Below, one piece after another: positions 32,035-42,553 of a stretch of 64,000 nucleotides of DNA. The stretch's first letter is position 1. Each line of letters opens with the position of its first letter. The stretch covers positions 85,591,023-85,655,022 of the forward strand of contig JAAALK010000289.1 of the NCBI GenBank assembly GCA_019279435.1. Direction: 5' to 3'. The stretch is from Zizania palustris (taxonomy: Eukaryota > Streptophyta > Magnoliopsida > Poales > Poaceae). A program made the position numbers and the translations under genes. The notes beneath the pieces were generated by a model. The model had not been told where the DNA came from and did not search any database. It saw nothing but the letters and a program-made list of their open reading frames with translations.

Positions 32035-33153
32035 TATGTTTTGGCTAAAACATTTATTCCTGGTATCTCTGAAGCATTTAACATACTTAGAAAAACTTTC
32101 GCCGGATTTTTGCCTAATCGCCGTGAGGTGTGATAGCCTAAGCTCGGTCTCGCCTGTGTAGAAATAATCATGAAACTTCTGCTCTAGTTGAGCCCATGTC
32201 TGTACGGAGTTCGGTGGAAGCACCGAAAACCATGTAAATGCAGTGCCGGACAATGACAGGGAAAATAACCTGAGTTTTAATGCATCTGATCCGCTAGCTT
32301 CGCCACATTGTGCTAAAAACTGGCTAATGTGATCTAATGTGGATTTACTACCCTCGCCATGAAATTTCGTGAAATCTTGGACTCTATAACCGCGAGGGTA
32401 TGGAATAGTGTCAAAGTGATCGGGATATGGTTTTCGATAAACTCTAGCTCTATCCCAAGGTGCAAAGCCAGTGCATTCCCTAAATAGTGCGCGAATACGC
32501 TCCTTGATATCGTCGTGATCTAATGCTTGTGTGCGCCTTTCATGTGGTGGCTAGACGCGTGGTGGTATATCGACATGCTCTAGCCTATGCTGTGGTGTGG
32601 GAGTATGCAGTGCAAGCGGCGGCGGCAGAGCAGGTATGGGCGCAGGCGGTGGTGGTACCTGGTAAGCTGGGTTTGCCTATCCATAGGAGTAGTTATGTGT
32701 TTCCACTATGGAGGAAGTAGCCGAAAACGTGAGGGTCTTTCCAGTATTACCGTCGGTTCTGCTATAGATATGCTGTGTTGGCGGAATACTAGTAATTGGT
32801 AATGGTGCATCGGCCTTAGTAAAACCGAATCTTCTAAACACTGCCGCCACTTGCGAGATAACTGCGGGTTCTAGTTTATTGGCTAGCGAGGCTCTAACCG
32901 CTTGATCAGCAGACGCAGCTATCCTATGGTCTACTTACGAGGCGGTTAAAGAGGTTGATGATGGGCGTACCTAGGCCAAGTTGAGGTTGTCGCGCATGAT
33001 GAAGCTCGAGCGCGTCTTTATGCAATCTCTGAGAATCAGTTCTTCAAGTTCTCTCTTCTTCGCTTCGATCTTTGCTCGGTCTTCCTTAGATATGTCCACC
33101 ATGGTGGGTTTTATAATGTTGCAGTCGTCGATGTCCGCACTCCCCACAATGTT
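32035..33153 (-). pseudogene. gag of gypsy A, N-terminal part (right of CACTA-1)
   Basis: A likely start is MNIVGSADIDDCNI (33153). It is followed by a charged helix (DRAKIEAKKRELEELILRD), a stop, and the capsid domain: CTGFAPWDRARVYRKPYPDH, KFHGEGSKSTLDHISQFLAQ, LRLFSLSLSGTAFTWFSVLP and QTWAQLEQKFHDYFYTGETE. CACTA-1 interrupts it after YVKCFRDTRN. Stops at 32965 and elsewhere inactivate it. Upstream, 33160-33240 has a 30-bp repeat (GATGTACCCGCCGCC), and the PBS and LTR are missing. Confidence 0.82.
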
Positions 33154-33240
33154 CATCGGCGATGTAGTGGAAGTAGACGTAGTAGATGTACCCGCCGCCG
33201 ATGTAGAGGTAGTAGATGTACCCGCCGCCGATGTAGAGGT

Positions 33241-33520
33241 AACTACACTGTGCTTCTCGGGCGTGATTGGATTCACGCAAACTACTGCATTCCTTCAACT
33301 TTGCACCAATGGCTAATTCAGTGGGATAGAGATGAGGTAGAGGTCATACCCGCAGATACTTCGACACAGGTAGCATTTACTGATGTGTCCATTGACGCCA
33401 TCCATAACAAAGTAGAATGTTTATCGGGTAGAGATTAGGACTTTGTTAGAGTGTCCGGAGGACGTTTCGTACTAGTGTCTGTAAAGCTGGCTGGTGTAGC
33501 ACAACTCTTTCTAAATTAGT
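33241..33520 (+). pseudogene. Protease C-terminus of gypsy B
   Basis: The sequence starts at VLLGRDWIHANYCIPSTLHQ, the second half of the retropepsin domain, and continues into the conserved ECLSGRD tail. The catalytic DGG segment is missing. A stop follows LSGRD. Confidence 0.82.
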
Positions 33521-33523
33521 AAT

Positions 33524-34660
33524 CATGTCTACCAAAAGTAATCTAGATTGGCTAAAGTCTCGTGTAGAACAATATTGGTCGGCTACAGACGGTATTGCCT
33601 AAGCCGTCGAAGATTTTAGCAACGTAGAGAAATTAGGATAAGGTTTTGTATCGGCCGACCCTTTATAAGAAAATGACATAGGCGATGGTAGCATTCCAAG
33701 GCCAAATTTTGTAAACAAACATTTACAGGTTGGTGAGAAGGCCGAAGTAATAAAGTTGCTTCGGTCGTACGTCGATTGTTTCGCGTGGGAGCATAACGAT
33801 ATGCATGGATTAAGTCGCGAGCTCGTGGATCATTGGCTACCCATCAAATCCGGATTTAGGCGTTATAAACAGCCCCCGCGTCGCTTTAAATCGGTAGTCT
33901 ATGACCGAGTTAAAGAAGAGATAGAGCGATTACTCAAGGCTGAGTTTATTAGGCCATGCAGGTATGCTAAATGGATCGCTAACATTGTACCTGTAGAGAA
34001 GGAGAGAGGCAAAATACGAGTTTGTATTAATTTCAGGGATTTGAACAAGGCCACCCCGAAGGATGAGTACCGCATGCCAATAGCCGTCATGCTAATAAAC
34101 GATGCTTCAGAACACAAGGTAATGAGTTTTCTTGATGGAAATGATGGTTATAATAAGATCTTTATGGCTGAAGAGGACGTCTACAAGATAGCCTTTCGAT
34201 GCCCTGGTTTTGTCGGCTTGTTCGAGTGGGTCGTTATGACTTTTTGTTTAAAGAACATTGGCGCTACATATAAACGTGCTATGAACTTGATCTTTCATGA
34301 CTTGTTAGGAGTTATGTTAGAAGTTTACATAGATGATGTTGTAGTCAAATCGGACGTATGGGAAACCATTTAGCTGATTTGAATGTTGCTTTTGATAGGA
34401 TGCAGCAGTATGGCTTGAAAATGAACCCACTCAAATGTGCTTTTGGCGTGTCGGTAGGGAAGTTCTTAGGATTCATGATTCACGAAAGAGGTATAGAAAT
34501 TGATCCTAAGAGGCTTGAGAAGATTAGAAACTTTGCAGCGCCGACATGCAAGAAGAATGTGCAGAAGTTGCTAGGCAAGATGAATTATTTGCGTCGCTTT
34601 ATATCTTACTTGTCTGCCAAAATTGACGCCTTTGTCCCTATACTCCAGCTAAAGAATGAA
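33524..34660 (+). pseudogene. Reverse transcriptase of gypsy B
   Basis: It begins MSTKSNLDWLKSRVEQY. Three stops precede a long open piece (33756-34373) with EVIKLLRSYVDCFAWEH, HWLPIKSGFRRYKQPPRRF, INFRDLNKATPKDEYRMP and the catalytic MLEVYIDDVVVKSD. One base is missing just after YIDD (near 34360), and the protein continues in another frame (34358 on) with GNHLADLNVAF, FGVSVGKFLGFMIHERGIEI, QKLLGKMNYLRRF. The catalytic residues themselves are intact. Confidence 0.88.
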
Positions 34661-35639
34661 GCCGAGTTCACTTGGGGGGCAAGTCAACAAAGCGCCTTTG
34701 AAAAGATTAAAGAGTGCTTATCATCGCCACCTGTGGTGAGAGCACCAAAAGCCAGAATTCCATTTCAGTTGTACATTGCCTCCGAAGATAGCATGATAGG
34801 GGTCGTGCTAACCCAGGAGGTGGAGGGAAAAGAGTACATCATCACATTCTTGAGCCACCGCCTGCTGGACGCCGAAACCAGGTACGTGTTTGTGGAGCAC
34901 TTATGTTTATCAGTTTACTACGCATGTACCAAATTGCATCACTATCTTCTCCCTACTACATGTATTATCGCTTGCCAAACCGATGTTATAAGATACATGT
35001 TGCAAAAGACGATTCTAAGTGGAAGAATCAAAAAGTGGGCTTACGCTTTGATTGAGTATGATTTGGTCTATGAACCTCTAAGAGCCATGAAAGGCCAGAT
35101 TGTCGCTAATTTCATAGTTGATCACCACATAGATGTCAGTTGGAGTGACAATGTGCTCTAATTGAGGTAGTACCATGGAAACTTTATTTTGATGGTTCAG
35201 CTTGCAAGAGTGGCCAAGGTATTGGGTGGCTCTCATATCACCTAATGGAATGCACTTTTAAACCTCGGCTCGTTTATAATTTCCCTCTACTGATAACTAA
35301 GCTGAATATAACGCCTTATTGCTACGACTTGAATTGCTAGAATCCATGGGTGTTAAACATGTTCATTCGCATGGTGATTCTCTGTTAATAGTACAACTAG
35401 TAGCTAAGAATGCTCAACGTTTTAATGGCTTCCTAAATAGTTACTTGGATAAATGTTTAGACATAATTGCTACTTTTGACAACTTTGAAATTTCTCATGT
35501 ATCTAGAGAAGCCAATTCGACTGCAAATGATTTGGCTCAGCAAGCATCTGGCTATCATGTTAGGAGAGGAAAATTTTCTATACAAGAGAATCTAATGTTT
35601 GGTCTTACTACTGAAGCCAGTAGCTTCAGGCAGGCGTGA
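34661..35639 (+). pseudogene. RNase H plus second RNase H of gypsy B
   Basis: The first RNase H (34660-35060) shows FQLYIASEDSMIGVVLTQ, EYIITFLSHRLLDAETRY, HYLLPTTCIIACQTDVIRY. The second (35160-35639) shows YFDGSACKSG, then, after a frameshift, EYNALLLRLELLESMGV, HSHGDSLLIVQLVAK and ANSTANDLAQQASGY. The four acidic positions of the second domain (FDG, AEY-like, HGDS, NDLAQQ) can be traced. The pair separates the RT from the integrase, as in Tat elements. Confidence 0.83.
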
Positions 35640-35939
35640 GGCCTATCGAACCCTATGGGTCGGACCCCTCCGGCCACCGGAGGATGTCATGTGTCGGAAC
35701 CCTCATGTCGGAGCACTACATCCGTCGAAGGGTTTGGCATGCCGGAGCCACTACGCCAAAGCCCGCTGAGTAGCGGAGGCCTTCGGGAACCAGAACCCTC
35801 CGGCGGGAGGCTTCGGCCTGATCAACTCCGCGCAACCGACCTAGTTAGGCTTCGGTAGAAGTGGGAATGGCCCGGGGGCACTCCGAAATCAGCAGCCTAG
35901 ACATCACTCTAGGAAAGGAGTCAGCAAACCCTCCGGTGG
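35640..35939 (+). other. Variable linker between second RNase H and integrase (gypsy B)
   Basis: Repeats such as CCTCCGGCCACCGGAGG, GAACCCTC and GAGCCACTACG make a Pro/Ser-rich linker. It is not similar to the matching part of A (palindromic GGTCGGACCGG). Confidence 0.6.
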
Positions 35940-37210
35940 TCCATAAGGGCGATTGGAGAATTCCAATCGTCTAGTATTTGAGAGACCCTAGCCAAAGGGT
36001 TGATCGGAAAGTTCAGCGGCAAGCATTTAAATTTGTATTGTTGGATGATGTACTATATTGCCGAACTGTTGATGGAGTACTTTTAAGGTGTTTAGACAAT
36101 GAACAGTACCAGGTAGCTATGGGAGAAGTCCATGAAGGGCTTTGTGGCACTCATCAGTCGGCCTAGAAGATGAGTTGGATGCTCAAAAGAGCAGGGTTCT
36201 ATTGGCCGACTATGACTGAGGATTGTTTTAGATATTATAGAGGATGTGAAGCGTGCTAGAAGTTTGGAAATATTCAGCTAGCTCATGCTTCATTGCTTAA
36301 CCCTATTATCAAGCCATGGTCGTTCCGAGGTTGGGGTTTAGACTTCATCGGCTAGATTTATCCTCCTTCTTCAAAGGGGCATCGGTTCATACTGATGGCG
36401 ACAGATTACTTCACCAAATGGACTGAAGTCGTGCCTATCAAGAATATGACTCACAACGAGGTACTTGATTTTATCTTGAAGCACATTATACATAGATTCG
36501 GTATTCCCCAGACTCTCACTACAGATCAAGGTAGTTCATTTATTTCCAAAGAAGTGAAAGACTTTGCCGAGCTTTATGGTATTAAGTTGGTAAACTCTTC
36601 ACCGTATTATGCTCATGCCAATGGTTAGGCCGAGTCTAGTAATAAAACTGTGGTTAAGCTCATTAAGAAGAAAATTGAAGAGTTCCCTAAGAGGTGGCAT
36701 GAAGTGCGTTCCGAGGCGCTATGGGCTTGTAGAATTGCAAAGCACGGTGCTACCAAAGTTAGTCCAAATGAGTTACTATATGGACAAGAAGTTGTTCTAC
36801 CTATAGAAGTAGATCTTGGCTCTTTAAGAGTTCTAAAGCAAGATTGCTTAACGGTCGATGAATATGAGACTCTTTTGAAGGATAATCTAGAAGAAGTGAC
36901 CGACAAGAGGTTAAGGGCTTTAGAAGCTATAGAGATAGACAAGAGGCGAGTGGCTAAAGCCTACAACAGGAAGGTTAAACCAAAATCATTTCAAGTGGGT
37001 GACTTGGTTTGGAAGACGATTTTGCCCTTAGGCACTAAGATCCCTAAATTTGGTAAGTGGACACCTAGTTGGGAAGGCTCTTTCAAAGTAGCCGAAATCA
37101 CTCCAGGTAATGCATATGTGTTAGAATATCTACAAGGGGATCGGTTTCGAAGAGCTTTGAATGGTAGGTACATGAAAAGGTATTTCCCAAGTGTGTGGCA
37201 ACCAACTTGA
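35940..37210 (+). pseudogene. Integrase of gypsy B
   Basis: The zinc-binding part (36130-36260) has HEGLCGTHQSA and CEAC. The core (36395-36690) has ATDYFTKWTEVVP (first Asp), TLTTDQGSSFISKE (second Asp) and AESSNKTVVKLIKK (Glu), so the DDE triad is traceable. The C-terminal part (36650-37210) is one open piece with NELLYGQEVVLPIEVDLGSL, VGDLVWKT, WEGSFKVAEITPGNAYVLE and the terminal KRYFPSVWQPT. Stops at 35972, 36165, 36257 and 36627 inactivate it. Confidence 0.88.
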
Positions 37211-37288
37211 AAATATCGAAAGGCCGATATGAGAGGTATCTTCTTTAGCCCGTTATCCTTTTAGTTCACTTAGTTCACTTAGTTCACT

Positions 37289-37305
37289 AAAAGGCAGGGG
37301 GCATG
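37289..37305 (+). promoter_or_regulatory. Polypurine tract of gypsy B
   Basis: AAAAGGCAGGGGGCATG directly precedes the LTR start TGTTGATAGC. The same tract lies next to the 3' LTR of C. Confidence 0.82.
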
Positions 37306-38653
37306 TGTTGATAGCAAGAAATGGCATTAAATGGTTAAGATTCTTAAAATATCAATTTTTGTAATTTGGGCCAAAAATACACGTCCTGGGTTAGGCCAAA
37401 GCCCTACAGGGCCAAACGCCCATTGAAGCTATGAGCTTCGGAAGCTTCCAGCGGGCTTGCTAGCTTCGGCCCGAAGGCCTTCGAAGGCCTGCCTCACCGA
37501 AGCTTCAGCCCAAGGAGAAGGATTCAGTGGGCCTAGCCGAAGGCCCACTTCAGGCAGGACATCAGAGATAGAGTTTGAGTCTGATTCTGGCTAATTTTAT
37601 CCCTACGCATGATTAGGTCGAATCTTAATAGATTAGTCTTAGATATTAGAAGTCTAGCCCCTATAAATATAGGGATGAGGCCAGTTCATTAACCCCCGAC
37701 ACAAATAAACACAAAGCCCTAGCTTTAAACCGTACCTTTACTTTTACCTATACTTTTTTGCAACATTCGTGGGTTTTTCTAGAAGCCCTCCGACGGCCAC
37801 TTCGGAATAGTGGCAATCCTTGTTACTTTGCTTGTGAAGTATCCTTTAATCTACGTAATATATTGCTATCGCTTTGTTACTTCGCCTGTGAAGTATCCGC
37901 TAATCTGCGTAATAGATTGCTACCCTCGCTCTCTAGTGCAACACTTTGCAAAATTTGGTCCCCAGGCCGAATTGGTACTTGATTTCTATTCTGTTGTAGG
38001 TTTTCACGCTCGGAGCCCTCCACCGGAGGTATTCGGAGCTAGGAGACTGGTTTCGAAGGCTGCTAGAACACAATTCAATTGGAATACTGCTTCGACTACC
38101 CGTGTCAAACCGTCACGTAGTTTTCGGTTTGACCGAGTCCCGTGCGATAGCAAGCTTCGCAGGAGGCTTTGTCATGACAGGCTTTGCCACGTTCTTACCC
38201 CGCATCAAATGAAGCCACGCCCATGCATTGAATTTGATTTATTTTATCGTGTAAGGGACTTCACGCCAAACCCCGCTGTTCGGAGGTGATTGTCGCGTCA
38301 AGATCTATTCGGAGCCCATCTTCAGCTAGATCATTCCAAACGTCAAAGCCAACCTTCGGTGGGACCCTTCGCATCAGACGCCGAAGGTACCATTCGGCGA
38401 TACTCTTCGCACTGTATACTTCGGATCAGTCAGTCTCCGCTCGGCTTGTTGATTTATTCTATTTAATATATTTTTTCGGCTAATTGGATTATTTATGTGT
38501 GATTTGATTACCTGGGGACTCCACCCCCTTACCACGGTTAAGGGTAGTAAGAACGCGACGTCGGTGTTGTGTTACGCTTAGGCCTATCCCTAATTATCCG
38601 CACACTTTTTGATTGTCGAACTGACCCAAGTGCGGGGGCACATTTTCGTGTCA
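37306..38653 (+). repeat. 3' LTR of gypsy B (1348 bp)
   Basis: It starts TGTTGATAGCAAG and ends TTTTCGTGTCA. A TATA box (TATAAATA, 37662-37669) is followed by CCAGTTCATTAACCCCC. A tandem duplication of about 56 bp with TCTACGTAATAGATTGCTA units lies at 37819-37935. The LTR is homologous to the 5' LTR of C (60831-62225). Confidence 0.9.
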
Positions 38654-39362
38654 ACAAGTTGGCTTGGATTAGGATTGATCTTCGCTTCCCTTCGATACAA
38701 GATCTCCTCTAGGGGCCCACCAAGGTGCAGGTTGTCTCCACCTCTGCATAGAACCAGCAGAGGATCCAGTCGGAGTACCACCGGTCATTGCTGGCGTTTG
38801 TTGGAAATCAATCTTGAAACTCATCGCGAAGCTGGAAGTTTATGCTTCCGAAGGCCATCACCATATTCTCCCCTCGAGATCTAACGTACGTCTTCGGCTC
38901 ACACGAAGCCTTTTGGAGAGAAGCGAAGATCTCTGCCCTCCCCACACACCCTTCGGCCCGCATGGCCCACTCAAAGATGGCCAAAAGAGCAATTGCGTTG
39001 GGGGAAAGTTGGGGGAGCCTTACATGGAAGAAATCCAGTACCTCTACCAAGAAGTACACCGCTGGGAGCCCGAGTTCAGCTTTGAAAAAGGCTTCAAATA
39101 CTACGACCTCTCCCGCCTACGTCACAGGAATAACATCTTTCCCAAGGGATCACACCTTCACCACGGGACCAAGCTTCCCAGTCACCGCCGCGGCGATCGA
39201 CTCCTTTGAGCAGGTTGTATACTTGGCGGACACTGGTCGAAGATCATGAGGACCAGTGGGCCGAGGATTCTCTGAAGGCCCCACCACCGCTACCGCCACC
39301 ATCGCTTGCTACCAGGCCAAAGCCGAAGCCAGCGCAGGAACTTTGTTGCTGGTTTTTGCCAT
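38654..39362 (-). pseudogene. Antisense gene of Y2, N-terminal domain
   Basis: It starts at MAKTSNKVPALASALA (39362). A piece with HDLRPVSAKYTTCSKESIAA and the gypsy-type-transposon domain follow: EAFFKAELGLPAVYFLVEVL, HVRLPQLSPNAIALLAIFEW, EIFASLQKASCEPKTYVRSR. Two or three in-frame stops break it. The B insertion removes everything after the PLEEILYRREAKINPNPSQ segment. It gives the clearest view of this domain in the window. Confidence 0.72.
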
Positions 39363-39877
39363 TGGAGAAAGCTAGGAAACTAGAAATGTGCGCTCAGGAA
39401 GAAGAAAGCAAGTCTACGGAAACAGTCGGTAAAGTGCCTAAAAACCACATTTCCACATCCTTTTATAACCCTTGAAGTCCCTTGTACTGTACATTACAGA
39501 ACAATGTTTTGGTTGCTATGTTTCGATTCCGACGCCGTTATGACATGCAGGGTCATCTCAATGAAGATTTGGAACCACCGTGAGATCGTGCGACCATTAG
39601 CCTTCTCAGAGAGTAATGGCTCTAATTTGGGTCTAACGGCTTTGAGAACTTACAACTAGTTTGGCTCCAAAGGAACTTCAATTCCAAGGCCACTTATTTG
39701 GACGCCTTCGAATAGGTTTCTAGTTCGGAGATCCTTTACCTCCGAAGATATTATTTATAATTGTTGTAAGGGCTTGTGGACTTATTTTTTTCCAAATTTT
39801 AGACATGAAATTATTTCATGCGTATACTGCCCTCTTCACTGCACAAACAATTTGGAGAGAAGTATTCGAGGGGGTAC

Positions 39878-40263
39878 TATTGGGGGAAAATATTTCATCC
39901 TCCAGAGATTAAGAAAATCAACACAACCAGAAGAAACGAAGTCAGAAGCTTTGGTCTCCGAATGTCCTAAAAGCATCAAGGTTTCACTGTATTCGGAGCC
40001 CTCTACAATGAAAGCCTCTGCCAAGTCTTTATCATGACTAAGAATCGTGAAGCCTCTTTACCCGAAGTGTTACTGCCAACAAGGACAGAAGAATTACTTT
40101 CTCACTATTAAATTAGTCTTTTACACTTTTAGCCCTACGAACAATATTAAACAATATCTTCTAAGTCGGTTGTAATTAGAGGGTAAATAAGTCTTTTCCT
40201 AAATGTATTTCATCTATAAATACCCCTCTTCTCTCTATAAGGGGTATTGAATACTCAGATTTT
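39878..40263 (+). repeat. Partial 3' LTR of gypsy Y2
   Basis: It begins TATTGGGGGAAAATATTTC after CGAGGGGGTAC, includes the TATA-like CTATAAATACCC, and is cut by gypsy C at CAGATTTT. Confidence 0.82.
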
Positions 40264-40923
40264 TGATACTGAAACGTGCCCCCACACTTGGGTCAGTTCG
40301 ACGATCCAAAAGTGTGCGGATACTTAGGAACAAGCCTAAGCGTAACACAACACTAACGTCTCGTTCTGATTACCCTTAATAGTGGCAAGGGGGGTGGAAT
40401 CACTAGGTAATCAGATCACACAAGAAATAGTCCAATTAGCCGAAATATATAGATAAAATAATCCAATCGGCCGAACGAAGCCTGATTGGTACAAAGTTTA
40501 CCATGCGAAGGGTCACCGAAGGAGGCCTTCGGTGTCTGGTTCGAAGGGTGCGCCGAAGATAGCCTTCGCTGTTCGGATCAATCTGGCCGAAGGTAGGCTC
40601 TGAACAGATCTCAGACATGAAATCACCTCCGAACAATAGGGTTCAGTGCGATGTCTCTGACATGACAAAACTACTCGAACAAAATGTGCTGGCATGACTT
40701 CATCTGGTGCGGAGTGTTGGCGTGATGAAGCCTAATACAGAGTACCGATGCGACGAAGTTTACTGTGGAGCACTCTGACATGGCCCCGACGCGAAGCAGC
40801 CCCATTGCGGAGTGGCTCCGGTGCGCGGGAACTTGAACCAGGGCTTGTGTGTTTTTGGCCCAAATTACCAAAATTGATATTTTGACAATCTTGACAATTA
40901 ATGCCATTTTTTTTCTATAAACA
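40264..40923 (-). repeat. 3' LTR of gypsy C with internal deletion (660 bp)
   Basis: Read on the minus strand it starts TGTTTATAG after the polypurine tract and ends at 40264 (GTATCA, from GTGTCA). Compared with the 5' LTR it jumps from GGGAACTT to AACCAGGG, losing about 740 bp including the TATA region. The short shared ACCAG at the break suggests microhomology. Confidence 0.85.
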
Positions 40924-40941
40924 CATGTCCCCTGCCTTTTA
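40924..40941 (-). promoter_or_regulatory. Polypurine tract of gypsy C
   Basis: AAAAGGCAGGGGACATG (minus strand) abuts the 3' LTR. It differs from the tract of B by one base. Confidence 0.82.
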
Positions 40942-41007
40942 GTGGACTAAGTGAACCAAAAGCATAATGGGATAAGGACGATACTTCCCATATCAGCCTT
41001 TCGACAC

Positions 41008-42215
41008 TTTCAAATGCTTTGCCACACACTTGGGAAGTATTTTTTCAAATACCTGCCATTCAGAGCTCTTCGAAATCGCTCTCCTTGTAGAGATTCTAAC
41101 AAGTATGCATTACCTGGAGCGATTTCGGCTACTTTAAAAGGGCATTCCCAACTAGGCGACAATTAACCAAATTTGGGGCTCTTAGAGCCTAAGGGCCAAA
41201 TCGTCTTCCAAACCAAATCACCAACTTGAAATGATTTTGGCTTAACTTTTTTATTGTAGGCTCTTAAAGCCCTTAACCTCTTATCGATCACTTCTTCCAA
41301 ATTATCCTTTAAAAAAGTTTCATATTCATCGACCGATATGCCATCTTGTTTAAGAAATCTTAAAGATCCAAGATCCACCTCTACTGGTAGAACGACTTTT
41401 TGTGCATACACTAACTCATATGGACTAACTTTGGTATCACCGGACTAACTTCATGCCACCTTTTAGGGAACTCTTCAATATTCTTCTTAATGAGCTTGAT
41501 TACAGTTTTATTACTACACTCGTCCTGACCATTGGCCTGAGAATAGTAAGGTGAAGAGTTTATCAACTTAATACCATAAAATTCGGCAAAGTCTCTCACT
41601 TCTTTAGCAACAAATGAAGTACCCTGATCTATAGTGAGAGTTTGGGGAATACCGAATCTGTGTATAATGTGCTTCAAGATAAAATCAGTTACCTCATTGT
41701 GAGTCATGTTCTTCAGAGGCACGACCTCGATCCATTTGGTGAAGTAGTCTGTCACCATCAGCACAAACCGATGCCCTTTTGAAAAGGGAGGATGAATATG
41801 GCCGATGAAGTCTAAACCCAAACCTCAGAATGGCCATGGCTTGATAATAGGATTAAGGAGCGATGCAGGAGCTAACTGAATATTACCGGTCTTTTGACAT
41901 GCTTCACACCCTCTATAGTAGTTGAAACAATGCTCAGTCATAGTCGGCCAGTGAAACCCGGCTCTCTTGAGCATCCAACTAGTTTTCTAGACCGACTGAT
42001 ATGTGCCACAAAGCCCCTCTTGGACTTCTCCTATAGCTACTTTGGATTGATCAGTATCTAAGCACTTTAATAGTACTCCATCAATAGTTCGGCAGTATAA
42101 TACATCATCTAGCAACACAAATTTAAAGGCTTGTCGTTGAACTTTTCGATCAACCCTTTGATTGGGACCTCTTAAATATTGGACAATTGGAGTTATCCAA
42201 TCATCTTTATGGACA
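41008..42215 (-). pseudogene. Integrase of gypsy C
   Basis: The zinc-binding part (about 42190-41890) is degraded. The core (41821-41411) is open with GLDFIGHIHPPFSKGHRFVL, TDYFTKWIEVV (first Asp), TIDQGTSFVAKE (second Asp) and DECSNKTVIKLIKK (Glu). About 25 residues are missing after RWHEV compared with B. The C-terminal part then continues (VLPVEVDLGSLRFLKQDG, VGDLVWKTIWPLG) and ends with FPSVWQSI. Frameshifts near 41411 and 41163 inactivate it. Confidence 0.86.
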
Positions 42216-42553
42216 TCTGGAGGGTTTGCTAACTCCTTTCCTAGAGTAATGTCTAAACTGCTAACTTCGGAGTTCCCCTGGTCCTTTCCTGCTTCTACCG
42301 AAGGCTGGCCGGATAGGTCGTGCAGAGCCGATCAGACCGAAGCTCTCCGTCAGAGGAGTCCGGTGTGCGAGGACTTCTGTTGCCTAGAAAGCTTTGGCAT
42401 GAGGGCTCCGGCGTGCAGGACCCTTCGGTGAATGAAGGGCTCCGGCACGCAACACCCTTCAGTGGTCGGAGTGGTCCGATCCGGAGGGTCCGATGGACCT
42501 CGCACCTGCCTGAAGTTTCTGACTTCGGCAGTGAGACCAAGCATTGGCTTTTC
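42216..42553 (-). other. Variable linker between second RNase H and integrase (gypsy C)
   Basis: This is CTCCGG- and CCCTTCG-rich repetitive coding sequence with units such as GGGCTCCGGC. It resembles the B linker in composition, not the A linker. Confidence 0.6.

Larger units (their letters stand above)
20425..33240 (-). mobile_element. Tat-type gypsy A, internal region only, split by CACTA-1
   Basis: On the minus strand, right to left, it carries gag (33153-32035, then 25844-24376), protease, RT, RNase H, a second RNase H and the integrase N-terminus. Both LTRs are missing. The 3' side is cut inside the integrase at 20424. The 5' side joins gypsy B near 33240 just upstream of the gag start, without PBS or LTR. 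The domain order with two RNase H domains assigns it to the Tat lineage. Elements B and C are the same family. Confidence 0.85.
33241..38653 (+). mobile_element. Tat-type gypsy B, 3' part with 3' LTR
   Basis: This plus-strand copy of the A/C family starts inside the protease and runs through RT, RNase H, second RNase H, integrase, polypurine tract and 3' LTR. The 5' LTR and gag are missing. On the left it meets gypsy A head to head. On the right the LTR ends cleanly in GTGTCA against Y2 sequence. Confidence 0.87.
38654..40263 (+). mobile_element. Gypsy Y2, 3' fragment: antisense-gene start, 3' UTR and partial LTR
   Basis: This aligns with Y1 5177-6410 and 10282-10720. It starts immediately after the B LTR inside the antisense gene and ends inside its own LTR, where gypsy C begins. 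The LTR part is 39878-40263 (386 of about 512 bp). B and C therefore inserted into Y2. It may be the remote half of Y3. Confidence 0.82.
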
